A stretch of 64,000 bases of DNA from Sulfitobacter sp043557345 (GCF_043557345.1 NZ_JBIFFV010000010.1:62001-126000), one strand, 5' to 3'. Numbered from the stretch's first letter, positions 1 through 8,352 are shown. A program made the numbers and translations. The notes: generated by a model from the sequence alone, not told the origin.

Positions 1-95
1 TACATATCGAAGACAGCACGGCGCAGATTGGTGACATCCAGCGCGTGCGTGTGACCGAGGCCAAGACCAATTCACTGGCCGCCGTTCTGGTCTGA
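1..95 (+). CDS. miaB: MiaB C-terminal end (partial)
   Basis: Only the last 30 or so codons are in the window; the reading frame begins at base 3 and ends at the TGA at 93-95. The visible residues (IGDIQRVRVTEAKTNSLAA and onward) look like the end of the TRAM RNA-binding domain that closes MiaB, the radical-SAM tRNA-2-methylthio-N6-dimethylallyladenosine synthase. The assignment is supported by context, because miaB commonly lies upstream of phoH-ybeY-corC-lnt in alphaproteobacteria. The catalytic part is outside the window, so another TRAM-domain methylthiotransferase cannot be excluded. Confidence 0.7.
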   Translation, partial: HIEDSTAQIGDIQRVRVTEAKTNSLAAVLV

Positions 96-118
96 TCCGC
101 AGTCCTAAGGGGCTAGCA

Positions 119-150
119 ACGGGTGCGCGTCGCCGCGCACCCGTAGTCTT
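119..150. terminator. Hairpin between convergent genes
   Basis: Perfect 11-bp stem (ACGGGTGCGCG at 119-129, CGCGCACCCGT at 134-144) with a TCGC loop, followed by a short T-containing tail. It sits between the stop of miaB and the stop of the convergent minus-strand gene, so it probably terminates transcription from the left and perhaps from both sides. The U-tract is weak. Confidence 0.65.
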
Positions 151-495
151 TCAGTAGTTGTGTTTGCGGTGCGATGCGGCATCCGCAAAAATCCGCTTCA
201 TCGTCGCTTTCAGCCCCTCGGGGTTGCCGACGAGTGTGTGATCCCGGCAGACCCGTTCGGCCACGGCATGGGCGGTGGAAAAGTCATAGCCCACGGCCAC
301 GAGGCTATCCACGAAGACCGAGTTTGGCCGGTCCCAAATCACGTCGTTCCACGGGCCGCGGTAGCAGCTGACGTGGATCACATTGCCCGTGGGATGGGCC
401 ACTCCTTGGTTGTGATAGGCGTATTTCACACCTCCCGCGAAGGCGGGCAGGGCAAGCAGGCCGGTGACGGCGGTGGCGAGTAGCGTTTTCATCAT
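151..495 (-). CDS. Small secreted protein of unknown function
   Basis: 114 residues. The N-terminus (MMKTLLATAVTGLLALPAFA) is a classic Sec signal peptide with an expected AFA cleavage site, leaving a mature periplasmic or secreted protein of about 94 residues. The mature part has two cysteines (in HVSCYRGPW and AERVCRDH) that could form one disulfide, and a basic, His-rich tail. A purine-rich GGGGGA lies upstream of the first ATG; the next ATG, one codon later, is equally possible. I do not recognise a named domain. It is monocistronic and convergent with miaB. Confidence 0.65.
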   Translation of the reverse strand: MMKTLLATAVTGLLALPAFAGGVKYAYHNQGVAHPTGNVIHVSCYRGPWNDVIWDRPNSVFVDSLVAVGYDFSTAHAVAERVCRDHTLVGNPEGLKATMKRIFADAASHRKHNY

Positions 496-919
496 AAGTT
501 GGTCCCCCAGTTTTCATTGCAGCAGTCGAGATCGGCAAAGCCGCGCGAAGTCCCACCCTCGCGATCCGATGGAATGAGGTTTAGGTCTAAAGGTGCGGTT
601 TTCAAGAAAATTCAATGGCAGGGGGTGCTGCCTGCGAACAATCCCACTGGCTCGTGTGTGATTGTCGCCGGACCGTATTTAATGGTGGTTTTTCGGCGCA
701 TCGGGGCAAGGAAGCGGGGCCGTCCTTTAAAGCCGATTTGCCGCTATCGCGCGGCGGATTCGTTGTAATGCGGCAAGGTTCGGCCACAAAATGTTGATTT
801 CACAGCTTCACAGCGAGACCGTTTTTACCTAACCTGACCCTATACTCAAAAGGCGCGGGTCCGGGGAGGGGTCGCATTTGCCAAAGATAAGAACCAGAAA
901 TTAGAATAGGACAAACGCT
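496..919. other. Intergenic region between divergent genes
   Basis: About 420 bases between the start of the minus-strand secreted protein and the OmpA-family gene on the plus strand. It must contain both promoters. A TATACT at 841-846 could serve as a -10 for the OmpA gene, but there is no convincing -35 at normal spacing. The open frames here lack a good start and a recognisable product. No RNA gene was seen. Confidence 0.4.
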
Positions 920-1495
920 GTGGGACCCACTATTTCCAAAGCACTGCGCGCCATGGCCAGCCTGACGATGGCAGCGGCGCTGACCGTGGCCAGCACCTCG
1001 GCCGATGCGCAGACACCCTCGCAACAGGGCCGTGACAAAGGCGTTTACACGCCGACCATCTGGGTAGACCCGGATGGCTGTGAACATTGGGTCATGGATG
1101 ACGGGGCCGAGGGCTATATGACCCCGCATACCACCCGTCAGGGCATTCCGGTCTGCCGCCGCGGCGATGTCTGCGGCGTGATGGAGGCGGATCAGTTCTT
1201 TGCCACCGACAAATACAGCATCTCGCCGCAGGGCCGGGCGCGTCTGGCGAATTTCTTCCAGTCGACCGGGGCGGTGTCCTATATCATTACCGGCCATACC
1301 GACAGCCGCGCGTCGGACGCCTATAACATGCGCCTGTCCTACAACCGGGCCAATGCCGTGGCGCGCATCGCCAACCAAGTCGGCGCTAGAATCGCCGATG
1401 TGCGGGGCTATGGCGAACGGATGCCCGCCGTGCCGAACAATTCCGCTGCGAACATGGCTAAGAACCGCCGTGTCGAAATCATCTGCATTCGCTGA
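920..1495 (+). CDS. OmpA-family outer membrane/peptidoglycan-binding protein
   Basis: 191 residues from a GTG start with AGG nine bases upstream. Residues 1-30 form a signal peptide ending at ADAQ. Residues about 45-80 hold a short cysteine-containing module (IWVDPDGCEHW...DDGAEGY...PVC). The C-terminal 100 residues are an OmpA/MotB-like peptidoglycan-binding domain with the characteristic ITGHTDSRASDAYNMRLSYN and final NRRVEI. The protein lacks a beta-barrel, so it is probably periplasmic or attached by other means, anchoring the envelope to peptidoglycan. A small lipoprotein gene carrying the same cysteine module follows after 13 bases, suggesting a two-gene operon. Confidence 0.85.
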   Translation: MGPTISKALRAMASLTMAAALTVASTSADAQTPSQQGRDKGVYTPTIWVDPDGCEHWVMDDGAEGYMTPHTTRQGIPVCRRGDVCGVMEADQFFATDKYSISPQGRARLANFFQSTGAVSYIITGHTDSRASDAYNMRLSYNRANAVARIANQVGARIADVRGYGERMPAVPNNSAANMAKNRRVEIICIR

Positions 1496-1508
1496 AGGGG
1501 CCGTAAAA

Positions 1509-1832
1509 GTGATTAAGACGAAACTTCTCATGGTCACAGCCTGTGCCGTCGGCCTTTCGGCCTGTACCGATTACGAAGGCGGTTTGGGCCGGGGCTACCC
1601 TTCGGACAAGACCTTTGACCGGGGCATCGACAAAAAGCATCTGAGCCAGCTTCAGGCGGGCATCTGGGTCGATCCCAACGGGTGCGACCACTGGATCATC
1701 GACGACGGGGTCGAGGGCTATCTTTCGGCGCGGCTTGATAAATTCGGCAAGCCGGTCTGCTCGGGCGTGGCGCCGCCGACACATACCGCGGGCCACTTCA
1801 AAGGCGGCTCCAACATCAAAGACCCGAACTGA
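1509..1832 (+). CDS. Small lipoprotein sharing a module with the upstream OmpA protein
   Basis: 107 residues from a GTG start preceded by AAGGGG. The N-terminus (VIKTKLLMVTACAVGLSAC) is a lipoprotein signal with lipobox LSAC, so the cysteine is probably lipidated. The mature protein contains IWVDPNGCDHWIIDDGVEGY and a later G-K-PVC, matching the module in the OmpA-family protein just upstream; little else is present. The spacing of 13 bases and the shared module suggest co-expression and a common partner or location. No enzymatic motif is visible. The rest of a longer open frame upstream of this start overlaps the OmpA gene and is not coding. Confidence 0.75.
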   Translation: MIKTKLLMVTACAVGLSACTDYEGGLGRGYPSDKTFDRGIDKKHLSQLQAGIWVDPNGCDHWIIDDGVEGYLSARLDKFGKPVCSGVAPPTHTAGHFKGGSNIKDPN

Positions 1833-1858
1833 CCTTGGCGGGCCATATCACAGACCCC

Positions 1859-1890
1859 GGGCCGGAGCGCGTTGCGCTTCGGCCCTTTTT
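1859..1890 (+). terminator. Rho-independent terminator
   Basis: GGGCCG (1859-1864) pairs with CGGCCC (1880-1885) and the stem continues inward through AGCGC/GCGCT, followed by TTTTT at 1886-1890. It closes the OmpA/lipoprotein operon and separates it from phoH. Confidence 0.85.
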
Positions 1891-1961
1891 GTCGCGACGG
1901 GTTGGTAATTCGGTCCGGTCTGACTATTTCAACATTCAGTGCTTCACAAAGGATACGCGCA

Positions 1962-2969
1962 TTGCCTTCAACTGATCTGATGACACCGGAAACCGCGGCC
2001 GAACGGGTGGTGGAATTTCCCGACAACCGCCTTTTGATCGACCTCTGCGGCGCCTATGACGCGCATCTGGCGGCCATCGAAAAATCGCTTGAGGTGCAGA
2101 TCATCCGGCGCGGCAATCACCTGCAAATTCTGGGCGAAGCCGAGGCTGTTGAGAAGGCCGAGAGCCTGCTCAATGCGCTCTATCTCCGGCTGGAAAGTGG
2201 CCGCGCGGTTGAGCCTGCGGATGTGGACGGTCTGCTGCGCATGGGCAATTCCGGCGCGGGCACCGGCGTGCGTCAGGGCGACCAGTTGGAGATGCCGATC
2301 TCGGACGCGATCGAAATCCAGACCCGCAAAAAACGGGTTGAGCCGCGCACCGATGCGCAAAAAGCCTATGTGCAGTCGCTCTTTGACAATGAGCTGGCCT
2401 TCGGCATCGGCCCTGCGGGCACCGGCAAGACATACCTCGCCGTCGCCGTGGGCGTGTCGATGTTCATCGGCGGCCATGTCGACCGGATCATCCTCAGCCG
2501 CCCCGCGGTCGAGGCGGGCGAGAAGCTGGGCTATCTGCCGGGCGACATGAAGGACAAGGTCGACCCCTACATGCAACCGCTCTATGACGCGCTGAACGAC
2601 TTTTTGCCGGGCAAGCAACTGGCCAAACTGCTGGAGGAAAAGCGGATCGAGATTGCGCCGCTGGCCTTCATGCGGGGGCGCACGCTCTCAAATGCCTTCG
2701 TGGTGCTGGACGAGGCGCAAAACGCCACCTCGATGCAGATGAAGATGTTTCTGACCCGGTTGGGGCAGAACTCGCGCATGGTGATCACCGGCGACCGCAC
2801 CCAGATCGACCTGCCGCGCGGGGTGCAATCGGGGCTTCAGGACGCGGAGCGGCTGCTCAAGCAAATCCCCAGCATCAGCTTCAACTACTTCACCTCTAAA
2901 GATGTGGTGCGTCACCCGCTGGTCGCCGCGATTATTGAGGCTTATGAGGCCGATAGCGGTGCCGCTTGA
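1962..2969 (+). CDS. phoH: PhoH-like ATPase
   Basis: 335 residues from a TTG start with AAAGGA eight bases upstream; an ATG six codons later lacks a Shine-Dalgarno, and the longest open frame would begin inside the preceding terminator. Residues about 25-75 look KH-like. A PhoH P-loop ATPase domain follows, with Walker A GPAGTGKT near residue 150 and Walker B VVLDEAQ near 246, plus the family block ITGDRTQIDLP. PhoH-like proteins are RNA-associated ATPases that cluster with YbeY. The gene heads the phoH-ybeY-corC-lnt cluster, conserved in many proteobacteria and linked to ribosome quality and envelope functions. Confidence 0.92.
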   Translation: MPSTDLMTPETAAERVVEFPDNRLLIDLCGAYDAHLAAIEKSLEVQIIRRGNHLQILGEAEAVEKAESLLNALYLRLESGRAVEPADVDGLLRMGNSGAGTGVRQGDQLEMPISDAIEIQTRKKRVEPRTDAQKAYVQSLFDNELAFGIGPAGTGKTYLAVAVGVSMFIGGHVDRIILSRPAVEAGEKLGYLPGDMKDKVDPYMQPLYDALNDFLPGKQLAKLLEEKRIEIAPLAFMRGRTLSNAFVVLDEAQNATSMQMKMFLTRLGQNSRMVITGDRTQIDLPRGVQSGLQDAERLLKQIPSISFNYFTSKDVVRHPLVAAIIEAYEADSGAA

Positions 2970-2973
2970 CGTG

Positions 2974-3489
2974 ATGCTGGAAGATTTCGACATCGTGATC
3001 GAAGACGACCGCTGGGCGGCGGTCGACCTTGAGGCGCGCGCCCATGCTGCGGCACGCGCCACTTTGGGCCATCTCGGCCTTGATGCCAAAACCGCCGAGA
3101 TGACCCTGCTGGCCTGCGACGACACCCGCATCGCTGCGCTGAACGAAGACTTTCGCGGCAAGGCCAAGGCGACCAACGTGCTAAGTTGGCCTGCCGAGGA
3201 ACGCGGGGCGGTCACCCCGGGCGGCGATCCGCTGCCCGTCACCCCCGGCATTGACGGGATGCTCGAACTGGGCGACATCGCCTTGGCTTTCGAGACCTGC
3301 GCCGCCGAAGCCGAGGCGGCGGAGAAGCCATTAGATGCCCATGTGACCCATCTCATCGTGCACGGGCTGTTGCATCTTCTGGGCTATGACCATGAAAATG
3401 ACCCCGACGCGACGTTGATGGAGGGGTTGGAGCGCGAAATACTTGGCAAAATGGGTTATGATGACCCATATAAGGAAAATGGGCCTTGA
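2974..3489 (+). CDS. ybeY: Endoribonuclease YbeY (rRNA maturation)
   Basis: 171 residues if started at the ATG at 2974, giving MLEDFDIVIEDDRW, which fits the usual family N-terminus; an in-frame ATG at 2944 would overlap phoH by 26 bases and is less likely. The metal-binding signature HGLLHLLGYDH (H-x3-H-x5-H) lies near the C-terminus. YbeY is a single-strand-specific metallo-endoribonuclease acting in 16S rRNA 3' end maturation and 70S ribosome quality control. It lies four bases after phoH, and the corC homologue follows after 27 bases. Confidence 0.93.
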   Translation: MLEDFDIVIEDDRWAAVDLEARAHAAARATLGHLGLDAKTAEMTLLACDDTRIAALNEDFRGKAKATNVLSWPAEERGAVTPGGDPLPVTPGIDGMLELGDIALAFETCAAEAEAAEKPLDAHVTHLIVHGLLHLLGYDHENDPDATLMEGLEREILGKMGYDDPYKENGP

Positions 3490-3516
3490 GGGGCTTTGTA
3501 ACACAGACGGGACCCA

Positions 3517-4419
3517 ATGGGCGATACAGACGGATCATCTGACGCGGCGCAGAGCGCGCTGACAGATGAAGACAGACATGAGCAGCCGGACGATGGCGCG
3601 ATGCGCACCGGCAATTTCTTTTCTCGGGTGTTCGAGGCATTAAGCCCATCGGACAGCGAGGAGGACACGCCACAAACCTCGGCAGAGGCCGAGCGGCCCA
3701 CGGGCCATGGCATGATGAACCTGCGCCGAATGCGGGTCGATGACGTGGCGATCCCTAAGGCGGATATCACCGCCGTGCCGGTCAGCGCCACGCTGGATGA
3801 GCTGGTCTCGGTCTTCAAGGAAAGCGGCATGACCCGCCTGCCGGTCTACGATGGCACGCTCGATACGCCCGTGGGCATGGTCCACCTCAAAGACCTTGCG
3901 CTAAACCACGGGTTCAATGGCAAAAACACCAAGTTCGATCTGCGCACACTGCTGCGGCCCTTGGTCTATGTGCCGCCGTCGATGACCATCGGCGTGCTGC
4001 TGACCAAGATGCAGGCCGAGCGGCGGCATATGGCCTTGGTGATCGACGAATATGGCGGTGTCGACGGGCTTGTGACCATTGAAGACCTGATCGAACAGGT
4101 TATCGGTGAGATCGAAGACGAACATGACGTGGACGAGGGCACCTATTGGACAGTCGAAAAGCCCGGCACCTATCTCGCGCTTGCCAAGACCCCGCTGGGG
4201 GATTTCGAGGCTGAGATTGGCCATTCCCTGACCGACCATGAGACCGTCGACGAAGAAGAGATCGACACGCTCGGCGGCTTGGTCTTTATGCTGTCGGGCC
4301 GCGTGCCCGCGCGGGGCGAGGTGGTCTTGCACCCCGATGGGCCGGAGTTCGAGGTGATCGACGCCGACCCGCGCCGCATCAAACGGCTGCGGGTCCGCAC
4401 CCAAGGGGCCGGGGGATGA
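3517..4419 (+). CDS. corC: CorC/HlyC-family CBS-domain protein
   Basis: 300 residues. An acidic N-terminal stretch of about 65 residues is followed by two CBS domains (about 75-195; RMRVDDVAIPKADI, then the second with MALVIDEYGGVDGLVTIEDL) and a C-terminal CorC/HlyC transporter-associated domain (about 215-295). There is no membrane segment, so this is the short cytosolic form, annotated variously as CorC, TlyC or hemolysin-like. The precise function is unsettled; roles in Mg2+/Co2+ homeostasis have been proposed for the family. Its stop codon overlaps the start of lnt (ATGA), indicating translational coupling. Confidence 0.88.
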   Translation: MGDTDGSSDAAQSALTDEDRHEQPDDGAMRTGNFFSRVFEALSPSDSEEDTPQTSAEAERPTGHGMMNLRRMRVDDVAIPKADITAVPVSATLDELVSVFKESGMTRLPVYDGTLDTPVGMVHLKDLALNHGFNGKNTKFDLRTLLRPLVYVPPSMTIGVLLTKMQAERRHMALVIDEYGGVDGLVTIEDLIEQVIGEIEDEHDVDEGTYWTVEKPGTYLALAKTPLGDFEAEIGHSLTDHETVDEEEIDTLGGLVFMLSGRVPARGEVVLHPDGPEFEVIDADPRRIKRLRVRTQGAGG

Positions 4420-5915
4420 GGCAACGGCTGGCGATGCGGGGCCGGTTGCTGCTGGCCCCCCTCGCCGGGGCCATCGCAGCCTTCGGGCAAGCGCCTTATG
4501 AGCTGCCTATTCTGCTCTTTGCCGGGCTGGTGGCGGCGTTTTGGCTGTTTCGGGCGCAATCCGGCGGGCCGATGCGCGCGGCGCTTTTGGGCTGGGGCGT
4601 TGGCTTTGGTTATTTTCTGCATGCGCTGCAGTGGATCGTATCGCCCTTCATGGTCGATGTGGCGCGGCATGGGTGGATGGCGCCTTTTGCGCTGATCCTG
4701 CTGGCTGCTGGCATGGCGCTGTTCTGGGGGCTGGCCTTTGGCCTTGCCCGTTGGATCGCGCCGAAACGCGGGCTGGCGCTGGCGCTGACTTGGGCGGCGG
4801 TTGAACTGCTGCGCGCCTATGTCTTCACCGGCTTCCCATGGGCCATGCCCGCTCAAGGACTTGTCGGCGTGATGGCGGGGCAGGGGCTCGCCTGGGTCGG
4901 CCCCTATGCGCTGAACCTCTGGCTATTCGCCATCGCCGCGATCCTGCTGCTGCGTGGCCCTTTGAGCCTGCGGTTGGGGCAGGGGGTGCTGGCCTTCTCG
5001 ACGGTGCTGCTGTTGCTGCTGCCCCCGCAAGCGCCGCCTGCGGTGCTGACCGAGAATGTGGTGCGTTTGGTGCAACCCAATGCCGCGCAGCGGGATAAGT
5101 GGAACCCCGATACCTTCGAATTCTATTTCTCCCGCCAACTCGACTACACCGCCGCCGCGCCGCAAGACGAAGGCGCCGCCCCCGATCTGGTGATCTGGCC
5201 CGAGACCGCGATCCCCTGGTCGCTGGACATGGCCGGAAGCGCCTTGGATGAGATCGGCGCGGCCTCGGACGTGCCAGTGGTGCTGGGCGTGCAGCGCCGG
5301 TCGAACATGCGCTATTTCAACTCGCTTGTTGTGTTGGACGAAGGCGGCGCGGTCGATCAGCTTTATGACAAACATCACCTCGTGCCCTTTGGCGAATACA
5401 TGCCCTTGGGGGATCTGATGGGGCGTTTCGGCATCCACGGCCTCGCCGCGCAGGAGGGGAACGGCTTTTCCAGCGGCCCGGGCGCGCAGGTTTTGGATAT
5501 CGGGCCGCTCGGCGTCGCATTGCCGTTGATTTGCTACGAGGCCGTCTTTGCCCATGATGTGAACGCCGCCCCGGCCCGGCCCGCCTTCCTGATGCAGGTG
5601 ACCAATGACGCTTGGTTCGGCAAGGCCGCAGGCCCGCGCCAGCATCTGGCCCAAGCGCGGATGCGCGCGATCGAACAGGGGCTGCCCATGGCCCGCGCGG
5701 CCAATACCGGCATCTCGGCGATGATCGACCCGCAGGGGCGGGTGATCGCGTCGCTGCCGCTCAATTCCGCAGGCTTCATCGACGCGCCGCTGCCGGCGCC
5801 GCTGGCGCCCACGCTTTACAGCCGCAGCGGCGATTTGCCTTTGACGCTGCTGCTGGCGCTCTGCCTTGGCGGGCTTGCCGTGGCCCGCCGTCGCAGCCCG
5901 GGGAATGCCGATTGA
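4416..5915 (+). CDS. lnt: Apolipoprotein N-acyltransferase
   Basis: 499 residues. The N-terminal half is hydrophobic with about six membrane spans, followed by a periplasmic nitrilase-like domain and a final C-terminal span. The catalytic triad is visible as E263 (WPETAIPW), K319 (YDKHHLVPFGEY) and C373 (LICYEAVF), as expected for Lnt, which adds the third acyl chain to lipoproteins at the inner membrane. This matches the lipobox protein encoded upstream at 1509. The start overlaps the corC-like stop by four bases. Confidence 0.95.
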   Translation: MRQRLAMRGRLLLAPLAGAIAAFGQAPYELPILLFAGLVAAFWLFRAQSGGPMRAALLGWGVGFGYFLHALQWIVSPFMVDVARHGWMAPFALILLAAGMALFWGLAFGLARWIAPKRGLALALTWAAVELLRAYVFTGFPWAMPAQGLVGVMAGQGLAWVGPYALNLWLFAIAAILLLRGPLSLRLGQGVLAFSTVLLLLLPPQAPPAVLTENVVRLVQPNAAQRDKWNPDTFEFYFSRQLDYTAAAPQDEGAAPDLVIWPETAIPWSLDMAGSALDEIGAASDVPVVLGVQRRSNMRYFNSLVVLDEGGAVDQLYDKHHLVPFGEYMPLGDLMGRFGIHGLAAQEGNGFSSGPGAQVLDIGPLGVALPLICYEAVFAHDVNAAPARPAFLMQVTNDAWFGKAAGPRQHLAQARMRAIEQGLPMARAANTGISAMIDPQGRVIASLPLNSAGFIDAPLPAPLAPTLYSRSGDLPLTLLLALCLGGLAVARRRSPGNAD

Positions 5916-5949
5916 CCATCCACCAGCGGTTGTCTAAGCCGTTGGGAGA

Positions 5950-5995
5950 GCACCACAACGGCTTCCTGACGTGGTGCGTAATTTTTATTGGAGCA
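5950..5995 (+). promoter_or_regulatory. SAM/SAH riboswitch upstream of metK
   Basis: A perfect 7-bp stem (GCACCAC 5950-5956, GTGGTGC 5971-5977) encloses AACGGCTTCCTGAC, and after a short AT-rich linker comes ATTGGAGCA ending at 5995. The loop motif CAACGGCTTCCTG-CGTG and the downstream TTGGAGCA match the SAM/SAH riboswitch consensus known upstream of metK in Rhodobacterales. The GGAG at 5990-5993 is the metK ribosome binding site, six bases before the ATG. It can pair with GGCTTCC in the loop to form the H-type pseudoknot, so ligand binding should hide the Shine-Dalgarno and repress translation when SAM is abundant. Confidence 0.9.
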
Positions 5996-5999
5996 CTAC

Positions 6000-7181
6000 A
6001 TGTCCCGTCAGAACTATACTTTCACTTCGGAATCCGTTTCCGAGGGGCACCCGGATAAGGTCTGCGACCGGATTTCCGATGCCATCCTCGACGCTTTCAT
6101 CAGCGAGGAACCCGAAGCGCGGGTCGCCGCCGAAACCTTTGCCACCACCAACCGCGTCGTGATCGGGGGCGAGGTCGGGCTGGCCAACAAGGCCAAGCTC
6201 GATGAATATCTGGCGGGTGTTGAGGATATCGCCCGCGCCTGCATCAAAGACATCGGTTACGAGCAGGATGAGTTCCACCACGCGACATGTGAGATCACCA
6301 ATCTGCTGCACCCGCAGTCGGCGCATATCGCTCAAGGCGTCGATGCCGCCGATGGCAAGGAAGAGGGCGCAGGCGATCAGGGCATCATGTTCGGTTTTGC
6401 CACCGATGAGACGCCCGAGTTGATGCCCGCACCGATCCACTACGCCCATGCGATCCTGCGCCGTCTGGCCGAGGTGCGCAAAGACGGGACCGAGCCGACC
6501 CTGCGGCCCGATGCGAAAAGCCAACTTTCGGTGCGTTACGAGAACGGCAAGCCGGTCGGCGTAAGCTCCATCGTGCTGTCGACCCAGCATGAGAGCGAAA
6601 GCCAGACCAGCGCCGATATCCGCCTGATCGTGGAGCCCTATATTCGCGAGGTTCTGCCCGAGGGGTGGATCGACGCCGACACCGTCTGGCACGTGAACCC
6701 CACCGGCGTTTTCGTGATCGGCGGGCCGGATGGCGACGCGGGCCTCACCGGGCGCAAGATCATCGTCGACACCTATGGCGGGGCCGCACCGCATGGCGGC
6801 GGGGCGTTCTCGGGCAAAGACCCGACCAAGGTCGACCGTTCGGCGGCCTATGTGGCGCGCTATCTGGCCAAGAACGTCGTGGCGGCGGGGCTGGCGAACA
6901 AATGCACCATCCAACTTAGCTATGCGATTGGGGTGAGCGAGCCGCTGTCGATCTATTGCGACACCCATGGCACCGGTGACGTCCATGACGCGGCGATCGA
7001 AAAGGCGATCCGCCAGATCATCGACCTGACCCCGCGCGGCATTCGCGAGCATTTGCAATTGAACAAGCCGATCTACCAGCGCACGGCGGCCTATGGCCAC
7101 TTTGGCCGCGCGCCCGACGCGGATGGCGGTTTCAGCTGGGAGCGCCGCGATCTGGTCGATCAGTTGAAAGCGGCTGTATAA
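6000..7181 (+). CDS. metK: S-adenosylmethionine synthetase
   Basis: 393 residues from the ATG at 6000, six bases after the GGAG contained in the riboswitch; a TTG at 5988 is part of the riboswitch itself and is rejected. Family signatures are GHPDKVCDRISDAILDAF near the N-terminus, GAGDQGIMFGFATDET in the middle and GGGAFSGKDPTKVDRS toward the C-terminus. The enzyme makes SAM from ATP and methionine. The upstream riboswitch implies feedback control by its own product. A strong terminator follows. Confidence 0.98.
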   Translation: MSRQNYTFTSESVSEGHPDKVCDRISDAILDAFISEEPEARVAAETFATTNRVVIGGEVGLANKAKLDEYLAGVEDIARACIKDIGYEQDEFHHATCEITNLLHPQSAHIAQGVDAADGKEEGAGDQGIMFGFATDETPELMPAPIHYAHAILRRLAEVRKDGTEPTLRPDAKSQLSVRYENGKPVGVSSIVLSTQHESESQTSADIRLIVEPYIREVLPEGWIDADTVWHVNPTGVFVIGGPDGDAGLTGRKIIVDTYGGAAPHGGGAFSGKDPTKVDRSAAYVARYLAKNVVAAGLANKCTIQLSYAIGVSEPLSIYCDTHGTGDVHDAAIEKAIRQIIDLTPRGIREHLQLNKPIYQRTAAYGHFGRAPDADGGFSWERRDLVDQLKAAV

Positions 7182-7191
7182 GTATCAAGGG

Positions 7192-7216
7192 GGTGGGCGA
7201 CAGCGCCCACCTTTTT
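7192..7216 (+). terminator. Rho-independent terminator of metK
   Basis: GGTGGGCG (7192-7199), loop ACAG, CGCCCACC (7204-7211), then TTTTT. A strong plus-strand terminator ten bases before the stop of the convergent cmk gene. Confidence 0.92.
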
Positions 7217-7225
7217 GCAGCGGGG

Positions 7226-7852
7226 TTAGCCCCGTTTCGCCTCGACCAAGGCCACGGCGGCGGCCACCGCATCTTCGATCGCCATTTCCGTCGTGTCGAT
7301 CTGCTTGGCGTCCTCAGCAGGTTTCAGCGGCGCTTGGTCCCGGCTCATGTCGCGCAGGTCGCGCTGGCGCACGTCCTCCAACACGTCTTCATAGCTGGTC
7401 TCGATCCCCTTGCCCGACAGTTCGGCGAAACGGCGCTGTGCGCGCACTTCGGGGCTGGCGGTGATGAAGAGTTTGACCGGCGCGTCGGGGCAGATCACCG
7501 TGCCGATGTCGCGCCCGTCGAGCACCGCACCGCCCGCGCGGGTGGCAAAGCTGCGCTGGAACCGCACGAGGGCGGCACGCACCGCGGGGATCACGGCCAC
7601 TTTGCTGGCCTCTTGCGCCACCTCGGGGCTGCGCAGGCTGGGGTCTTCCAAATCGACGGGGGCGAGGGTCCGGGCCGCTTCCTCGGGGTCCATCCCGGTG
7701 AGGGTCTTGGCCGCGACCGCGCGGTACAAAAGCCCGGTGTCGAGATGCGCGAAGCCGAAATGCGCCGCCACCGCCTTGGCCACGGTGCCTTTGCCCGCCG
7801 CCGCGGGGCCGTCGATGGCAACGGTGATGCCGTTGGTTCTGTTATCTGTCAT
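7226..7852 (-). CDS. cmk: Cytidylate kinase
   Basis: 208 residues starting at the ATG at 7852, with AAGGAA upstream. The P-loop is AIDGPAAAGKGT near residue 10-21; HLDTGLLYRAVA and LDGRDIGTV are CMP-kinase blocks. It phosphorylates CMP and dCMP with ATP. The start overlaps the stop of the small membrane protein gene (ATGA), and aroA lies just upstream, forming aroA-orf-cmk. In many alphaproteobacteria cmk is followed by rpsA; here rpsA is about 4 kb away on the opposite strand. Confidence 0.95.
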   Translation of the reverse strand: MTDNRTNGITVAIDGPAAAGKGTVAKAVAAHFGFAHLDTGLLYRAVAAKTLTGMDPEEAARTLAPVDLEDPSLRSPEVAQEASKVAVIPAVRAALVRFQRSFATRAGGAVLDGRDIGTVICPDAPVKLFITASPEVRAQRRFAELSGKGIETSYEDVLEDVRQRDLRDMSRDQAPLKPAEDAKQIDTTEMAIEDAVAAAVALVEAKRG

Positions 7853-8352
7853 TGCAAATTCCTTTTGTTCCGGGCCCGCAGGCCAAGCAGCAGGGCCGCC
7901 GTGAAACAGCCCGCCAGTATCACCCATTTCGCCACTGTGAACAGGCTCGCCGTTGCGACGGCCTGTGCGGTGATCCGGTCCGGCCCCAATTCGACCAGCC
8001 GTCCGATCAGCATGTTTTCGGTGTAATCCGCCCCCAGATACAGCGCCACGGCTAGCGTCAGCCCCAGCCGCAGCCCGCCCGCCGACCAGCGCCGGAACCA
8101 CAGCAGCAAGGCCAGTGCCAGAAGGGCGGGGACGGCGGTGTCGGCCAGCCGGAACTGGCCGAGATACAGCGCCGTCTGCGCGGGGCTGAGAGCGGCCAGA
8201 TAGGCGCGCGCCTCGGTCAGATCATAGCCCAGAAGCCGCCCGTCCAAAACGCCCATGCCCGCCGCGCGCAGATGTGTCTCGGCAAAGCCCGCGAGGGCTG
8301 CAAAGGCCAGTGCAGCGCAAAGGCTGAGCCAGATCAGCCGGTCGCCTGTCAC
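7849..8352 (-). CDS. Small multi-pass membrane protein of unknown function
   Basis: 167 residues from a GTG start that overlaps the aroA stop codon (GTGA); the stop overlaps the cmk ATG (ATGA). The protein has about four hydrophobic segments (LIWLSLCAALAFAALAGF; VPALLALALLLWF; LGLTLAVALYLGA; WVILAGCFTAALLLGL), suggesting an inner-membrane protein. I do not recognise a named family. The tight coupling on both sides shows it is a real gene of the aroA-cmk operon. A longer frame extending upstream to 8568 only shadows aroA. Confidence 0.75.
   Translation of the reverse strand: MTGDRLIWLSLCAALAFAALAGFAETHLRAAGMGVLDGRLLGYDLTEARAYLAALSPAQTALYLGQFRLADTAVPALLALALLLWFRRWSAGGLRLGLTLAVALYLGADYTENMLIGRLVELGPDRITAQAVATASLFTVAKWVILAGCFTAALLLGLRARNKRNLQ

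Noticed and set aside
841..846. TATACT as a -10 element for the OmpA-family gene
   Set aside because: No -35 match at 15-19 bases upstream, so a promoter could not be supported beyond a single hexamer.
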